A DNA stretch of 64,000 nucleotides. It comes from Bolinopsis microptera. Its lineage: Eukaryota; Ctenophora; Tentaculata; Lobata; Bolinopsidae. Below the pieces are notes generated by a model that was given only the letters and a program-made list of their open reading frames with translations, made no database searches and was not told where the DNA came from. The first letter of the stretch is position 1. Every line of letters starts with the position of its first letter. Shown one piece after another: positions 10,201-19,078 of the stretch. The position numbers and the translations under genes were made by a program. The stretch covers positions 1,366,001 to 1,430,000 of the forward strand of contig NC_087077.1 of NCBI RefSeq assembly GCF_026151205.1, written 5' to 3'.

Positions 10201-13200
10201 CATATACCCGGAGAAACCCAGAAACAGGTGAGAAAGGTGAATATAAAATATTTATAAAGTAATCATAAGTAGCGAAAAGGTGTGAGATCATATAAACGAG
10301 AAACTTTTACCAGTTGTCCGTTCTCTTAAATCTACATTATTCTACTCCAATCAGTAGACTGAACTGACACTTGCCAATCCAGCTCCAAACTGGAGAAACA
10401 TGTTCTAAGGGGGGGGGGGTGTCATGTCCGTCTATGTCCGCCTATGTCCTGTCCTTTTTGGATTCTATGAGACAACGGACGTGTTTTTTGGGACATTGGC
10501 GGACACGGACGGACATTGGCGGACTCGGACGGACATTGGCGGACTCGGACGGACATTGGCGGACTCGGACGGACATTGGCGGACCCGGACGGACATTGGC
10601 GGACTTGGATGGACATTGGTGGACATTAGCGGACATTGGTGGACATAAGCGGACAAACATTTTGAGGACTGAAGGGTACTGAAGAGTACTGAAGAGTACT
10701 GAGGAGGATGGCTGAGAAGGATGGCTGAGGAGGATGGCTGAGGAGGATGACTGAGGAGGATGACTGAGGAGGATGACTGAGAGGGAGGTGAAGGATCAGG
10801 AAGACCCAGGAGGAGGAAGACCCAGAAGGAGGACCTAGGAGGGGCTAGGAGGAGGAGGAGGAGAACTGAGGAGGATGACTGAGGAGGAGGAGGACTCAGG
10901 AGGAGGACTTTGGAGGACTGAGAAGGAGGAGGACTGAGGAGGATGGCTGAGGAGGATGGCTGAGGAGGATGACTGAGAGGGAGGAGGAGGAGGAAGAGGA
11001 GGAAGAGGACTGAGGAGGAGGAGGAGAAGGACTGAGGAGGAGAACGAGGACCCAGGAGGAGGAGGACCCAGGAGGAAGAGGACCCAGGAGGAGGAGGACC
11101 CAGGAGGAGGACCCAGGAGGAGGAGGAGGACTGGGGAGGAGGAGAACTGTTGAGGACTGATGAGGAGGACTGAGGACGAGGAGGAGGAGTAGGAGGAGGA
11201 CTGAGGAGGGGAGGAGGAAGAGGACTGGGGAAGATCAGGAAGACCCAGGAGGACCCAGGAGGAGGAGGAGGAGGACCCAGGAGGAGGAGGAGGACTGAGG
11301 AGGACTGAGGAGGAGGACTGACGATGACTGAGAAGGAGGAGGACTGAGGAGTACTGAGGAGGATGGCTGGGGAGGATGGCTGAGGAGGATGACTGAGGAG
11401 GATGACTGAGAGGGAGGAGGAGGAGGACTCAGGAGGAGGACTCAGGAGGAGGACTTAGGAGAAATGAGAAGGAGGACTGAGGAGAACTGAGGAGGAGGAG
11501 GAGGAGGAGGACTGAATAGGAGGAGGAGAAGGAGGGGGACTGGGAGAGGACTGGGGAGGAGGAGGAGGACTGATGAGAAGGATGAGGAGGAGGACCCAGG
11601 AGGAGGAGGAAGAGGAGGAGGATGAAGAGGAGGAGGAGGACCCAGGAGGAGGAGGACTGAGGAGGAGGACTGAGGAGGATGGCTGAGGAGGATGACTGAA
11701 AGGGAAGAGGAGGAGCAGGAGGAGGAGGACTCAGGAGGAGGAGGAGGACTCAGGAGGACTGAGAAGGAGGAGGAGAAGGAGGAGGACTGAATAGGAGGAG
11801 GAGGAGGGGGACTGGGGGAGGACTGAGGAGGAGGATGGAGGACTGAGGAGAAGGATGAGGAGGAGGACTGAGGAGAACTGAGGACTGAGGAGGAAGAGGA
11901 GGAGGATGAAGAGGAGGAGGAGGACCCAGTAGGAGGACCCAGGAGGAGGACTCAGGAGGAGGATGAGGACTGGGGAGGAGAAGGAGGAGAAGGAGGAGTA
12001 GGAGGAGGACTGAGGAGGGGAGGAGGAAGAGGACTGAGGAAGATCAGGAAGACCCAGGGGGAGGAGGAGGAAGAGTAGGAGGAGGAAGCATCTAAATGTT
12101 ATTTCCATTTTTGTCCGTTTTTATCCATTTTTGTCCGTTTTTGTCCGCTCTATTTTTTGTCCGTTTTGAAAATATAGGGTACCGAACGGACAAAAACCAT
12201 GATCCCCCTATAACAGCAAAAATTGAACATTTTATTTAGCAATTTAGGTGTCCATTAATGTCCGCCTATGTCCGCCTATGTCCGTCTATGTCCGCCTATG
12301 TCCGCCTATGTCCGCCTATGTCCGTCTATGTCCGCCTATGTCCGCCTATGTCCGTCTATGTCCGCCTATGTCCGCCTATGTCCTGTCCTTTTTGGATTCT
12401 ATGAGACAAGCGGACATAGACGGACGTGACACCCCCCCCTCTAAGTAAGAATCCTAGCTTACCCGGAGCAGAGCCATTGTAAGATTGTTCGAAACTGCCG
12501 GAGAGAGCTGAAGCCGAGGTCTTGTTGGACAGAGCTGCACTTAGTTTGCAGAGTCTTTGAGACGACTAATTGTAGAGTTCCAATGCTGTTGAAAACTTGC
12601 AGTGCTGTGCTTGTCTGAAGGGAAGCATTGATTTTATAACTTGCTTAGCCAAGAAAGAAGATATTTGGCGGTTGAGATGATGAAACCATGATTTGGTTGA
12701 AGAAACTTAATACTCAACATACTAAACTCTAAACACGAAAGGAGCAGTAGTGAAAAGGTGTGAGATCATATAAACGAGTAACTTATGAATCAGTTACAAG
12801 CTCTCTTAAATCTACATTATTCTACTCCAGTCAGTGGACCGAATTGACACTTGCCGATCCGGCTCCAAACTGGAGAATCATGTTCACTCACACGTATTTT
12901 AAACTTGAAAAAATTAGTACAAACCTGATTTTGGTTGAAGGAGGAAAGTCCCTGAATCAACAACTGCTCAGCTTGAACCTCCATATTAGCTCTAGCTTTT
13001 CTCACCCATTCCAGGTCTTTGTCAATGACCTCTATCCCCTCCAAGTCACCATCACCATACAAATACTGCAGCTCATTAAAAGTTTGTGATGTCTTTGTTA
13101 TCTCCTTGATTCCACCATCAAGTTGCTGCTTCAGCCTTTTCGTGAGATACTGTATACGTGTCACACGTCTCAGTACATCGCATGTTTTCTGTAGTCGACC

Positions 13201-13820
13201 CAGTTGCTGTGTTCTCATTGTCATTTGGTTGTAGGGCTCGGAGAGACGCTTTTTGATTGTCGTCATGGAGCGCTGTAACTGGTCAATTCTAGACTTGACG
13301 ATTCCTAGGGACTGAAACAAAAAGGTGTGAAGATAGAAATTTACCCAGATGATTATCCAATGGGATAAACGTGGAATTCAATAAAAATTTAATAAACTTG
13401 AATTGTAATTGTCAGGTTAACTTGAATAATGAATGACATTTAATAAAACCAACCTCTTCAAGGATATCCATGCCAGTAGCCTGATTGATGAGATCTTCAT
13501 AATGTTCAGAGACATGTTCTTCGAGAGCACAGTTCAATTTTTCAACTCCTCCCTAGTGATTGTGTAATTTAGTTAAGATGAAACTGCTGTTCTTATTATT
13601 TATTATGTCCTTAGGTGGAACATGTCTTTTAAGAAAGAATCTGTTAATATCACACACACTGTACTGACATGAACACACTATAACAAACCTGAAGTGCTTG
13701 AAGAGTCTGGCTGACGGTGGAGGAGGCAATGATCGAATTAGCATACTTCTCAGCATCGTAGTCAGTGCTCAGAAAACATTTATATGTCTCATCTTCTTCA
13801 AAGGTATCTAGAACATTCAT
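7287..13820 (-). CDS. COG5: Conserved oligomeric Golgi complex subunit 5 (COG5), ten coding exons
   Basis: COG5 is a lobe-B subunit of the COG tether for intra-Golgi retrograde vesicles. Exons on the minus strand: 13820-13689 (ATG at 13820), 13552-13454, 13311-12925, 12565-12463, 10164-9797, 9640-9460, 9112-8982, 8634-8510, 8233-7768 and 7490-7322 or to 7287. All junctions are GT-AG and phases agree across every splice. Matches to animal COG5 run in order: HYEDLINQATGMDILEE, RLQKTCDVLRRVTRIQ with GGIKEITKTSQTFNEL, LWTSLDKWSNN with RRRDPSTQ, YLARSLNRLLDPVNIAFPG, RPLGDGGKMKIATDIAEME, LLNHLFSRAGDALLSPYK, and the end IIQLLQT. Exon 10 either reads through to TAA at 7287-7289 (731 aa) or is spliced at a good donor (T|GTAAGT, 7322/7321) to an exon that supplies GA of a stop (720 aa). 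Human COG5 is about 840 aa. Exon 4 is the least conserved. Introns carry snoRNA-like elements and two satellite-bearing transposons. Confidence 0.93.
7606..7723 (-). ncRNA. H/ACA snoRNA-like element, copy 1 (COG5 intron 9)
   Basis: Read in the COG5 sense, a 5' hairpin (outer stem CTCCA/TGGAG, inner stem TCAGT/ACTGA) is followed by hinge AGAATA (fits ANANNA), a 3' hairpin closed by GAGA/TCTC with inner stem AACT/AGTT, then ACA three bases from the end (ACATAT). It starts 44 bases after the 5' splice site. This layout is that of an intron-encoded H/ACA guide for pseudouridylation. The target is not identified. It could instead be a short interspersed repeat. Confidence 0.5.
8747..8916. mobile_element. 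MITE-like palindromic element with G-run/C-run ends and internal 10-bp minisatellite (COG5 intron 7)
   Basis: The left end is a G-run then AATGCAACGTCAATTAATGTCA; the right end is its reverse complement followed by a C-run. Inside, GTCAATTAAT is repeated about ten times next to the left terminal repeat, then a short unique core. The 8-base string CACCAGAC flanks both sides (8739-8746 and 8917-8924), which fits a target-site duplication. No coding capacity. I infer a non-autonomous DNA transposon in which part of the terminal repeat expanded into a minisatellite. Confidence 0.75.
9267..9387 (-). ncRNA. H/ACA snoRNA-like element, copy 2 (COG5 intron 6)
   Basis: This is the same element as at 7606-7723, in the host orientation, 72 bases after the exon 6 donor. 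The 5' hairpin and the AGAATA hinge are unchanged. In the 3' hairpin the apical loop is longer than in copy 1, yet the stem is extended (TAACT/AGTTA). The ACA box is ACACCT. Change in the loop with retention of the stem favours a structured RNA. Homology with copy 4 continues about 25 bases beyond the 5' end. Confidence 0.5.
10278..10395 (-). ncRNA. H/ACA snoRNA-like element, copy 3 (COG5 intron 4)
   Basis: Third copy, ending ACACCT. Its 5' end lies 15 bases from the 2-kb transposon at 10410-12439. If that insertion is removed, the element falls about 37 bases after the exon 4 donor, matching the 44-72 base spacing of the other copies. So the snoRNA-like element was probably in place before the transposon arrived. 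One change in the 3' arm (AGTTTCTC instead of AGTTACTC) leaves the AACT/AGTT stem intact. Confidence 0.5.
10410..12439. mobile_element. Satellite-filled foldback-like element with G-run/C-run ends (COG5 intron 4)
   Basis: The left end is a G-run then TGTCATGTCCGTCTATGTCC; the right end is the near reverse complement (GGACATAGACGGACGTGACA) then a C-run. TCTAAG flanks both sides (10404-10409 and 12440-12445), which fits a 6-base target duplication. Inside are 20-bp units around GGACATTGGCGGACTC (about 10490-10660), a 1.4-kb GA-rich tract, TTTTTGTCCG units (about 12110-12170) and 12-bp units TGTCCGCCTATG (12250-12385). A core near TGTCCTTTTTGGATTCTATG occurs at both ends (10447 and 12384) in direct orientation. 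No genes; the ORFs here are repeat translations. I infer a small palindromic transposon whose interior has expanded. Confidence 0.7.
10680..12090 (+). repeat. 1.4-kb polypurine (GAGGAGGACTGAG-like) tract
   Basis: The plus strand is almost wholly G and A, interrupted by short CT and CCC groups, in degenerate 6-15 base units (GAGGAGGAC, CTGAGGAGGATGG, GACCCAGGAGGA). On the COG5 transcript it is a polypyrimidine tract of the same length. It lies inside the element at 10410-12439. Tracts of this kind can form triplex DNA; whether this one does is not known. Confidence 0.9.
12756..12875 (-). ncRNA. H/ACA snoRNA-like element, copy 4 (COG5 intron 3), most diverged
   Basis: Fourth copy, 49 bases after the exon 3 donor. 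It differs from the others at about a dozen sites, yet the outer stem CTCCA/TGGAG, hinge AGAATA, GAGA/TCTC closing stem and ACACCT end are all kept. The 3' apical stem improves to GTAACT/AGTTAC around a new loop (GATTCATA). In the 5' hairpin GTCA/TGAT becomes GTCA/TGAC, turning a wobble into a Watson-Crick pair. This copy gives the best evidence that structure is under selection. Confidence 0.5.
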
Positions 13821-14007
13821 TTACCTAAGTGCAAGTGTTTGGTTACTGTTTAGACGGCAGTTGACTGAGAGTTCACCTGAGAATCATCGAGACACGGAAA
13901 CCAGAACTTGAAATCCGCATAGTCTGACCTTTTTAAATTAGGGAATGAAAGCACGCTGAAAGCAAGAAAATTCAAATAGTCATGTAATAAAATTAATCAA
14001 CCATCAT

Positions 14008-14486
14008 CTAAAATTTAGTGAACTTCTTCTTATCAGCTGCGGCGGTGGCAATAACCTTCAGGACATTAAATCTGACGGTCTTCGATAAAGGTCTGCACTG
14101 TCCAACTAAAACGGTGTCACCTTTGCCGACATCAAGGAAAGCTGGTGATACGTGAGCTGAAATGTTCTTGTGACGCTTCTCGAATCGGTTGTATTTCTTG
14201 ATGTAATGAAGGTAGTCTCGTCTGATGGTCAGAGTACGCTTCATTTTCATGTTGTTAACTATGCCTCTCAACAGACGTCCTCGAATAGCTACATCCCCAG
14301 TGAAAGGACACTTCTTGTCGATGTAGGATCCTCGATGGCTTCCCTAGGAGTTTTGATTCCTAGACCAACATTCTTTGTCCACCTTACACCTTTACCAGTC
14401 TTGGCGACTTTAGCACCAGCTAGTTTCTTCTTATTCAGGAAGACCGCAGGCTGCTTCTGGAAAGCCTTTTCCGTCTGTTCAGACAT
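14008..14486 (-). CDS. RPS11: 40S ribosomal protein S11 (uS17), with one apparent frameshift
   Basis: From the ATG at 14486 the protein begins [20 protein letters not shown] and runs through [12 protein letters not shown]. After a one-base shift at about 14326-14333 it continues [18 protein letters not shown], then [20 protein letters not shown] and [20 protein letters not shown], ending KKFTKF. The order and length (159 codons if one G is restored, human 158) fit uS17, which binds the 5' domain of 18S rRNA. The span of 479 bases is one short of a multiple of three. A CTTACAG acceptor two bases before the ATG indicates a leader intron, typical of active ribosomal protein genes and against a processed pseudogene. 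The shift is probably a consensus error at a short G run. It lies about 190 bases from the COG5 start. Confidence 0.9.
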
Positions 14487-14599
14487 GGCTGTAAGAGTGA
14501 TTAAGTTAAAATATTTAAGTATTATTCCATTAACATCATCATTAAATTTGCTGCATTGCAAGTGCCCATGATAGCGGAGGTAAATATCACTTTCCATGT

Positions 14600-15480
14600 C
14601 ATTTTAAGCTCGTGTAATTGCTGTGCATCACATGATTTAGATGATTGTTTGATATTTGTGATATATACACTGATAAAAACATCCAAGATAGAGCAAGGCT
14701 CGACGTTGCAACTAATAGTTTTTGGTCACCAGTTCTCAGGGCATTAGGAAGAAAGTATGCTGACTAAAAGTTGGAAGAAATGTGTATAACGGGTTTGTTT
14801 TTTCAGCACTCTCGTTTCCTCAAATAAAAAAGGTGTCTGACGAAAGTTGCACCTTCACTTTTTGTTAACTAAATTTTTGTTTTGCGATCAGATTTAAATG
14901 AGAAGGAAGGTAATGGACCTGATTCACAGCGATGATTGCAGAATGCAGGATCTATAGAGGAGAGGCTTCGCAAACTTTGCATTACATGTGTGGGAGAGGC
15001 AGAGCTCGATCATACTGATATGGACTGTGCATTGCTGTGTATCCATGCTTAAAAGTACCCCATTAACAGGAATCCGGACTCCCTTCTCAGCTCCATTTAA
15101 TTTAGGTAGATTTTCCTGACAATTGTTCAAGTCGACTGCGGGAGATTACACAAACCTAATAAACTTTATGGAATTAATCCATCCTTAGATTGACGGTACA
15201 TTCTATTTTAACTTAACCTGTTATCTGATTATTGACTGCCAGGAGGCTAAGTCTATATCAATTGATTAAGTGACGAACACTTCAATTCATTTACGACCAT
15301 TTTAAGGCACGAATTGGTTTAATTCGTCAATTTCGTGACTCAATCATTTAGTAAGAAGCCGTGATAACCCCTTCATACTGAGCTTTGCTTATTTTAGTTC
15401 TTACATACTTAGGTTCGATTATGATAACCATTCACAAGAATTATCAGAGTAAAACGACTAGAAGTCTGTTTTACAACACA
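14600..15480. other. Intergenic, nothing recognised
   Basis: This stretch upstream of RPS11 should contain its promoter and first untranslated exon. Short ORFs on both strands have no family resemblance. No repeat or RNA gene was seen. Confidence 0.5.
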
Positions 15481-15481
15481 A

Positions 15482-15592
15482 ATGGAGGGTGAAAATACTC
15501 TAGAGGGAGCTTTCGCTCTGCATCACAAGATACATAGTGCATGGAAAAAAATGATTTCGAAAGGAGGTGGGTCTGATTCAGACGAATACTGA
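15482..15592 (+). CDS. Possible small protein, 36 aa (weak)
   Basis: An ATG opens 36 codons with balanced composition and a hydrophilic acidic end (GGGSDSDEY then TGA). Flanking sequence is much more AT-rich. It could be a micro-protein, one exon of a larger gene, or chance. I do not recognise it. Confidence 0.2.
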   Translation: MEGENTLEGAFALHHKIHSAWKKMISKGGGSDSDEY

Positions 15593-15644
15593 TGCTTGGA
15601 ACCTTCAATTGTGACAAAATTTCGGGAGTTGCAGGAATTAGGAT

Positions 15645-15868
15645 TTAAGCAGTGAAATTGTTATTAATATTATCATTCCGGTGGGGCGGGAGGTATGCCA
15701 TCCATTCAATGTCAGGTAACTTATGTCTTTGATGTCCCTTATTGAATTGAAATTATCGATTAACTCAAAATCTGGAGTATTTACCTCTCTGAATACACTG
15801 TAAAAGGCATCTTGTCCGGCCGTGTAACTTTTGATGTGTGAATTAAATAAGTAATGAATCAGCGTCAC
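15645..15868 (-). CDS. Possible two-exon 3' end of an unrecognised minus-strand gene
   Basis: Exon A (15868-15785) gives VTLIHYLFNSHIKSYTAGQD through YSVFRE and ends at a GTAAAT donor. A 47-base intron ending in AATAAG leads to exon B (15737-15645), GHQRHKLPDIEWMAYLPPHR followed by NDNINNNFTA and TAA. Both junctions are phase 0, and exon B has strongly protein-like composition. The intron is short and the acceptor weak. No upstream exons were found, and the family is unknown. Confidence 0.3.
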
Positions 15869-15899
15869 CTACTCCAAAATGGTGCAGCTAAAATAACAA

Positions 15900-18800
15900 A
15901 AAGGAATTTACAGCGGCGAAGAATTCGATACAAGCATTCAAAATGTAGAACAAATTAACATAAAATCAAATCAAATTTTATCTATGATGAAAACTTTTAG
16001 TATAGAGGTTGTAACACATTCACATTACAAGACCAGCAACCAGGGCGAATCTAAAAAATTTTCTCATTGAGCTGCATGTAGCAATGATAAATCAAACTTG
16101 ATTACAATCAATTTGGGCCCAAAAAGAAAGCAACCGTAAGTTACTTGTTGTTCCAAATTTGTTCCAAGACCGTAGACGTGTCCAACTTTGCGTGCATATT
16201 GGTAGGTTATTAACAAGTGAAAGGCTTAACTGAGGTCAACAAACTTTAAATTGTGCATTGGCGACTTATACAAGTGTTACTGGCCAAACTATCATCTTTC
16301 CCTCACTTTTCTCCTCAAATTATTTGTTATATAGTAGTGTTGAAAGTATTAAAACCTATATCATATATGACCCTATAAATTATTTTGGTACGTTGGAGGA
16401 CTTCGCCGCTTCGACGTGCCGCACAAACTATCATTTTTACTTCGTATCGACTGACTAGATCGCTGCAGAGCAAAGATATGGAAGGGTTGACATCGTCAAT
16501 CAACTTGGCACGCCAATCCTTATGCGCGGCACTATTTTAAAGCTTCTCTACTACTGCAAGAGAAGTGACTAGACTTGATACATGTTACGTATCACAAACA
16601 TCAGAGAATTATATTCGGCGGCGCGCTCTTCGCGCGCGAAAAGTGTGAAGTGGCATGGAACTTACCTGAGGACCCCAGGATTTAATGTTGGTAGAGATTA
16701 GGCGGAATGACAGGCTGAGCGCGGCCCAGTAACATGGAACGTATGTCAACACTAGACTAACAATTTAAATAAAACAATAAACTTTAAACTTTCTTTGTAC
16801 AAATTTAATTTAAAACATTAAAGCAAATCATAAGTTTATGAGTTTATTAAAAATATTTAATCATTAATATCAAATCAAAAATTTAAAATCTGAGACAACA
16901 GGTGTGGGATTAATTTTATAAATTTCAAATACAATAACGAAGTGATTCTTCAATTTACTTTTTTGTTGTGTGTAAAAAAATGTAATACATAATAAGTCGT
17001 AACTTTAATGGTTAACCAAAACATTAAACTCAATATTCAATATTTTTATTATGTCACATTTCACATAGTTCATAGTTAAGATATAAAATATAAATAAACC
17101 TTGAATCAAATAAATTTTGTTTCATATCATGTCACCAACTTAATTTTTGATAAATTAGCCATTTTAATTTTGATAAATTAGGTTCAACTAGTTAGTTCAA
17201 TTAAATATAACAAGTACTTGTATTAGCGTTTTAAAGTATAAAGTAGTCAAACATAAAAAAGTCATGCACCAAATGAGCATTATGTTTTTATAAATTGTTT
17301 TACAACTTTTTGATTTGTAAAATGTGCTAAAATTAAATTTCTTGTTTCATTGGAAAACAAATTTTTGTTTCATAGATTGAAGATTGCAATTTAAAATTTC
17401 AAAGGCGAAGTTTTTAAAAACTGATATGTTAAATTACAATATTGATTATCTTAACGGGTAAATACTCGTCAAGTATTTGTTTTTAAATATTAAAGACTGT
17501 CGATGAATCCAACTTGGCGCTTGTTTTGATGATTATCAAGTACTCAATATAAAATATATTTTAATTCAGCTACATTAACATGCGCCTTGTTTAAAAATTG
17601 AGCTTGATTGACGATGTTAACCCATTGAGATCGTTGCTTTACGAAGCAGAACAACGATATTCGAAGCAAGAATATTAGTTTGCGCGGCGCGTCGAAGCCC
17701 TCCAAAAATGGAACCTGCTGTACACAAGGTTCCTCATGCTGCAGTTGAAATTTTTATTTTTGATTTTATACCTGCTAATCTCCAGAAATGCTGTATACCA
17801 TGAAATCGGTTGTATCACGTGGTGACCCCCACGGTCGCTTCACTATAGTGGAGTAGAGACGCTACAGGGGGAGCCGCGCACTTCGTGCGCGGCGGGTCAT
17901 ACAACGTATGACAAGAAATTGGGGGACTTTGCACCTGATGAAATGGTTGCAGAGCAACGATCTGGAAGTGTTGACATCGTCAATCAAATCACTGTACTGC
18001 GAAAGATTCACGATGTCAATCCTTCGCAGCACAGTGGTGCATCTCGCCGATCTACCGAGAAGAATTATTTGATGCGCGGCGCGACCCGCTACAATGGCAC
18101 GTCGATCTCAATGCACGGCGCTCTATTCGAGCTTCCTGCATTGTACGTGAGAGTTGGAGTAGCGAGTAACAAACTAAGAAGTCAGGTAAGTTGCTGCAAA
18201 ATCGAACGAAACATTGATATACAAAATTGATATATTAAAAACGTACCATCCAATTGTTGGAGGCCGCGCATGTAATTTTTAAATTTTACAAATCGAGCGC
18301 TACGTTTTTTCAAGGTTTTGTAAAATACTTTTCAACGCTGCTTTTCATTTGTTTATGGGTGGATCTTTCGATATTTTCAGAGGTATCTTTGATACCCGAG
18401 GGAATAAGGCCAATTGATCTTTACTGGCAAGACTTGCTACTATGTTGGCCCACTTGCAATCATTCCAATTTGCTCTCATTCCCACTTGTATTCAATAATC
18501 ATTGTGCAATGATTGTAGTTAAATATGAACTGCTGTCTTGTACAATATATCAATAATCGCCTTTGGTTACTTTAACAGCTTCGAATTTGACGTCTCCTGT
18601 GGTGGTGTAGTGGAAACTTCGATAATCTGTAATCGAATAGGGAAATTTATCCCTGGATGAGCTTCTGATTGTACAGTTTACAAGTCACATTCTCTGGAAT
18701 GTACTGTAAAATATATCGATCAACGATCAACGCAAGAGTACAGATTGCAGAGGCATGGAACCACTGCACTGTACAAATAAACTGCAATGCTTGCTTTTGC

Positions 18801-18900
18801 GTCTCACCATATATACTGTGATGATGGTCAAGCTAGAGTAGAACCGTTCCCCTTGGCTATAAATTCCACTGTTAGATAATCTGAATAGAGGAAAATTTAC
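15900..18900. repeat. Gene-poor region with GC-rich repeat fragments
   Basis: The motif GCAGAGCAA-GAT-TGGAAG followed by GTTGACATCGTCAATCAA occurs at about 16465-16506 and 17948-17989 in direct orientation, and inverted at about 17605-17650. GC clusters such as GCGGCGCGCTCTTCGCGCGC (16619), GCGCGGCGCGTCGAAG (17683) and GCCGCGCACTTCGTGCGCGG (17873) mark the same elements in otherwise very AT-rich DNA. I infer old, partly inverted copies of one interspersed element. No gene is supported; the 103-codon ORF at 17919 lies inside repeat sequence. Confidence 0.45.
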
Positions 18901-19078
18901 AGAATGTTACCTTTTGCCTGAATGTAACCTTTTTGTCCTGTAATGCTTTGAGAGGCCTATTTGACATTCTTAATGAACCGATGAAACTATTTCTGGCTGT
19001 CATAAATAGTTTTATTTTACCGATCCTTCTGGTCATTTGACAAGCTGTGGTGCCAGGGATCTGAGAGGAGTCAGATGA

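Noticed and set aside
10371-12448. Several ORFs of 60-125 codons on both strands with CPPMSVRVRQ or Ser/Leu/Pro repeats
   Set aside because: Repeat translations inside the satellite-bearing element in COG5 intron 4.
15412-15432. tRNA T-arm-like GGTTCGATT
   Set aside because: No acceptor stem or anticodon arm can be formed around it.
16655-16760. U1 snRNA-like ACTTACCTG near 16660
   Set aside because: Only the nine bases match; no U1 stem-loops or Sm site follow.
17919-18230. 103-codon ORF
   Set aside because: It lies across the GC-rich repeat motif that recurs at 16465 and inverted at 17605; no family resemblance.
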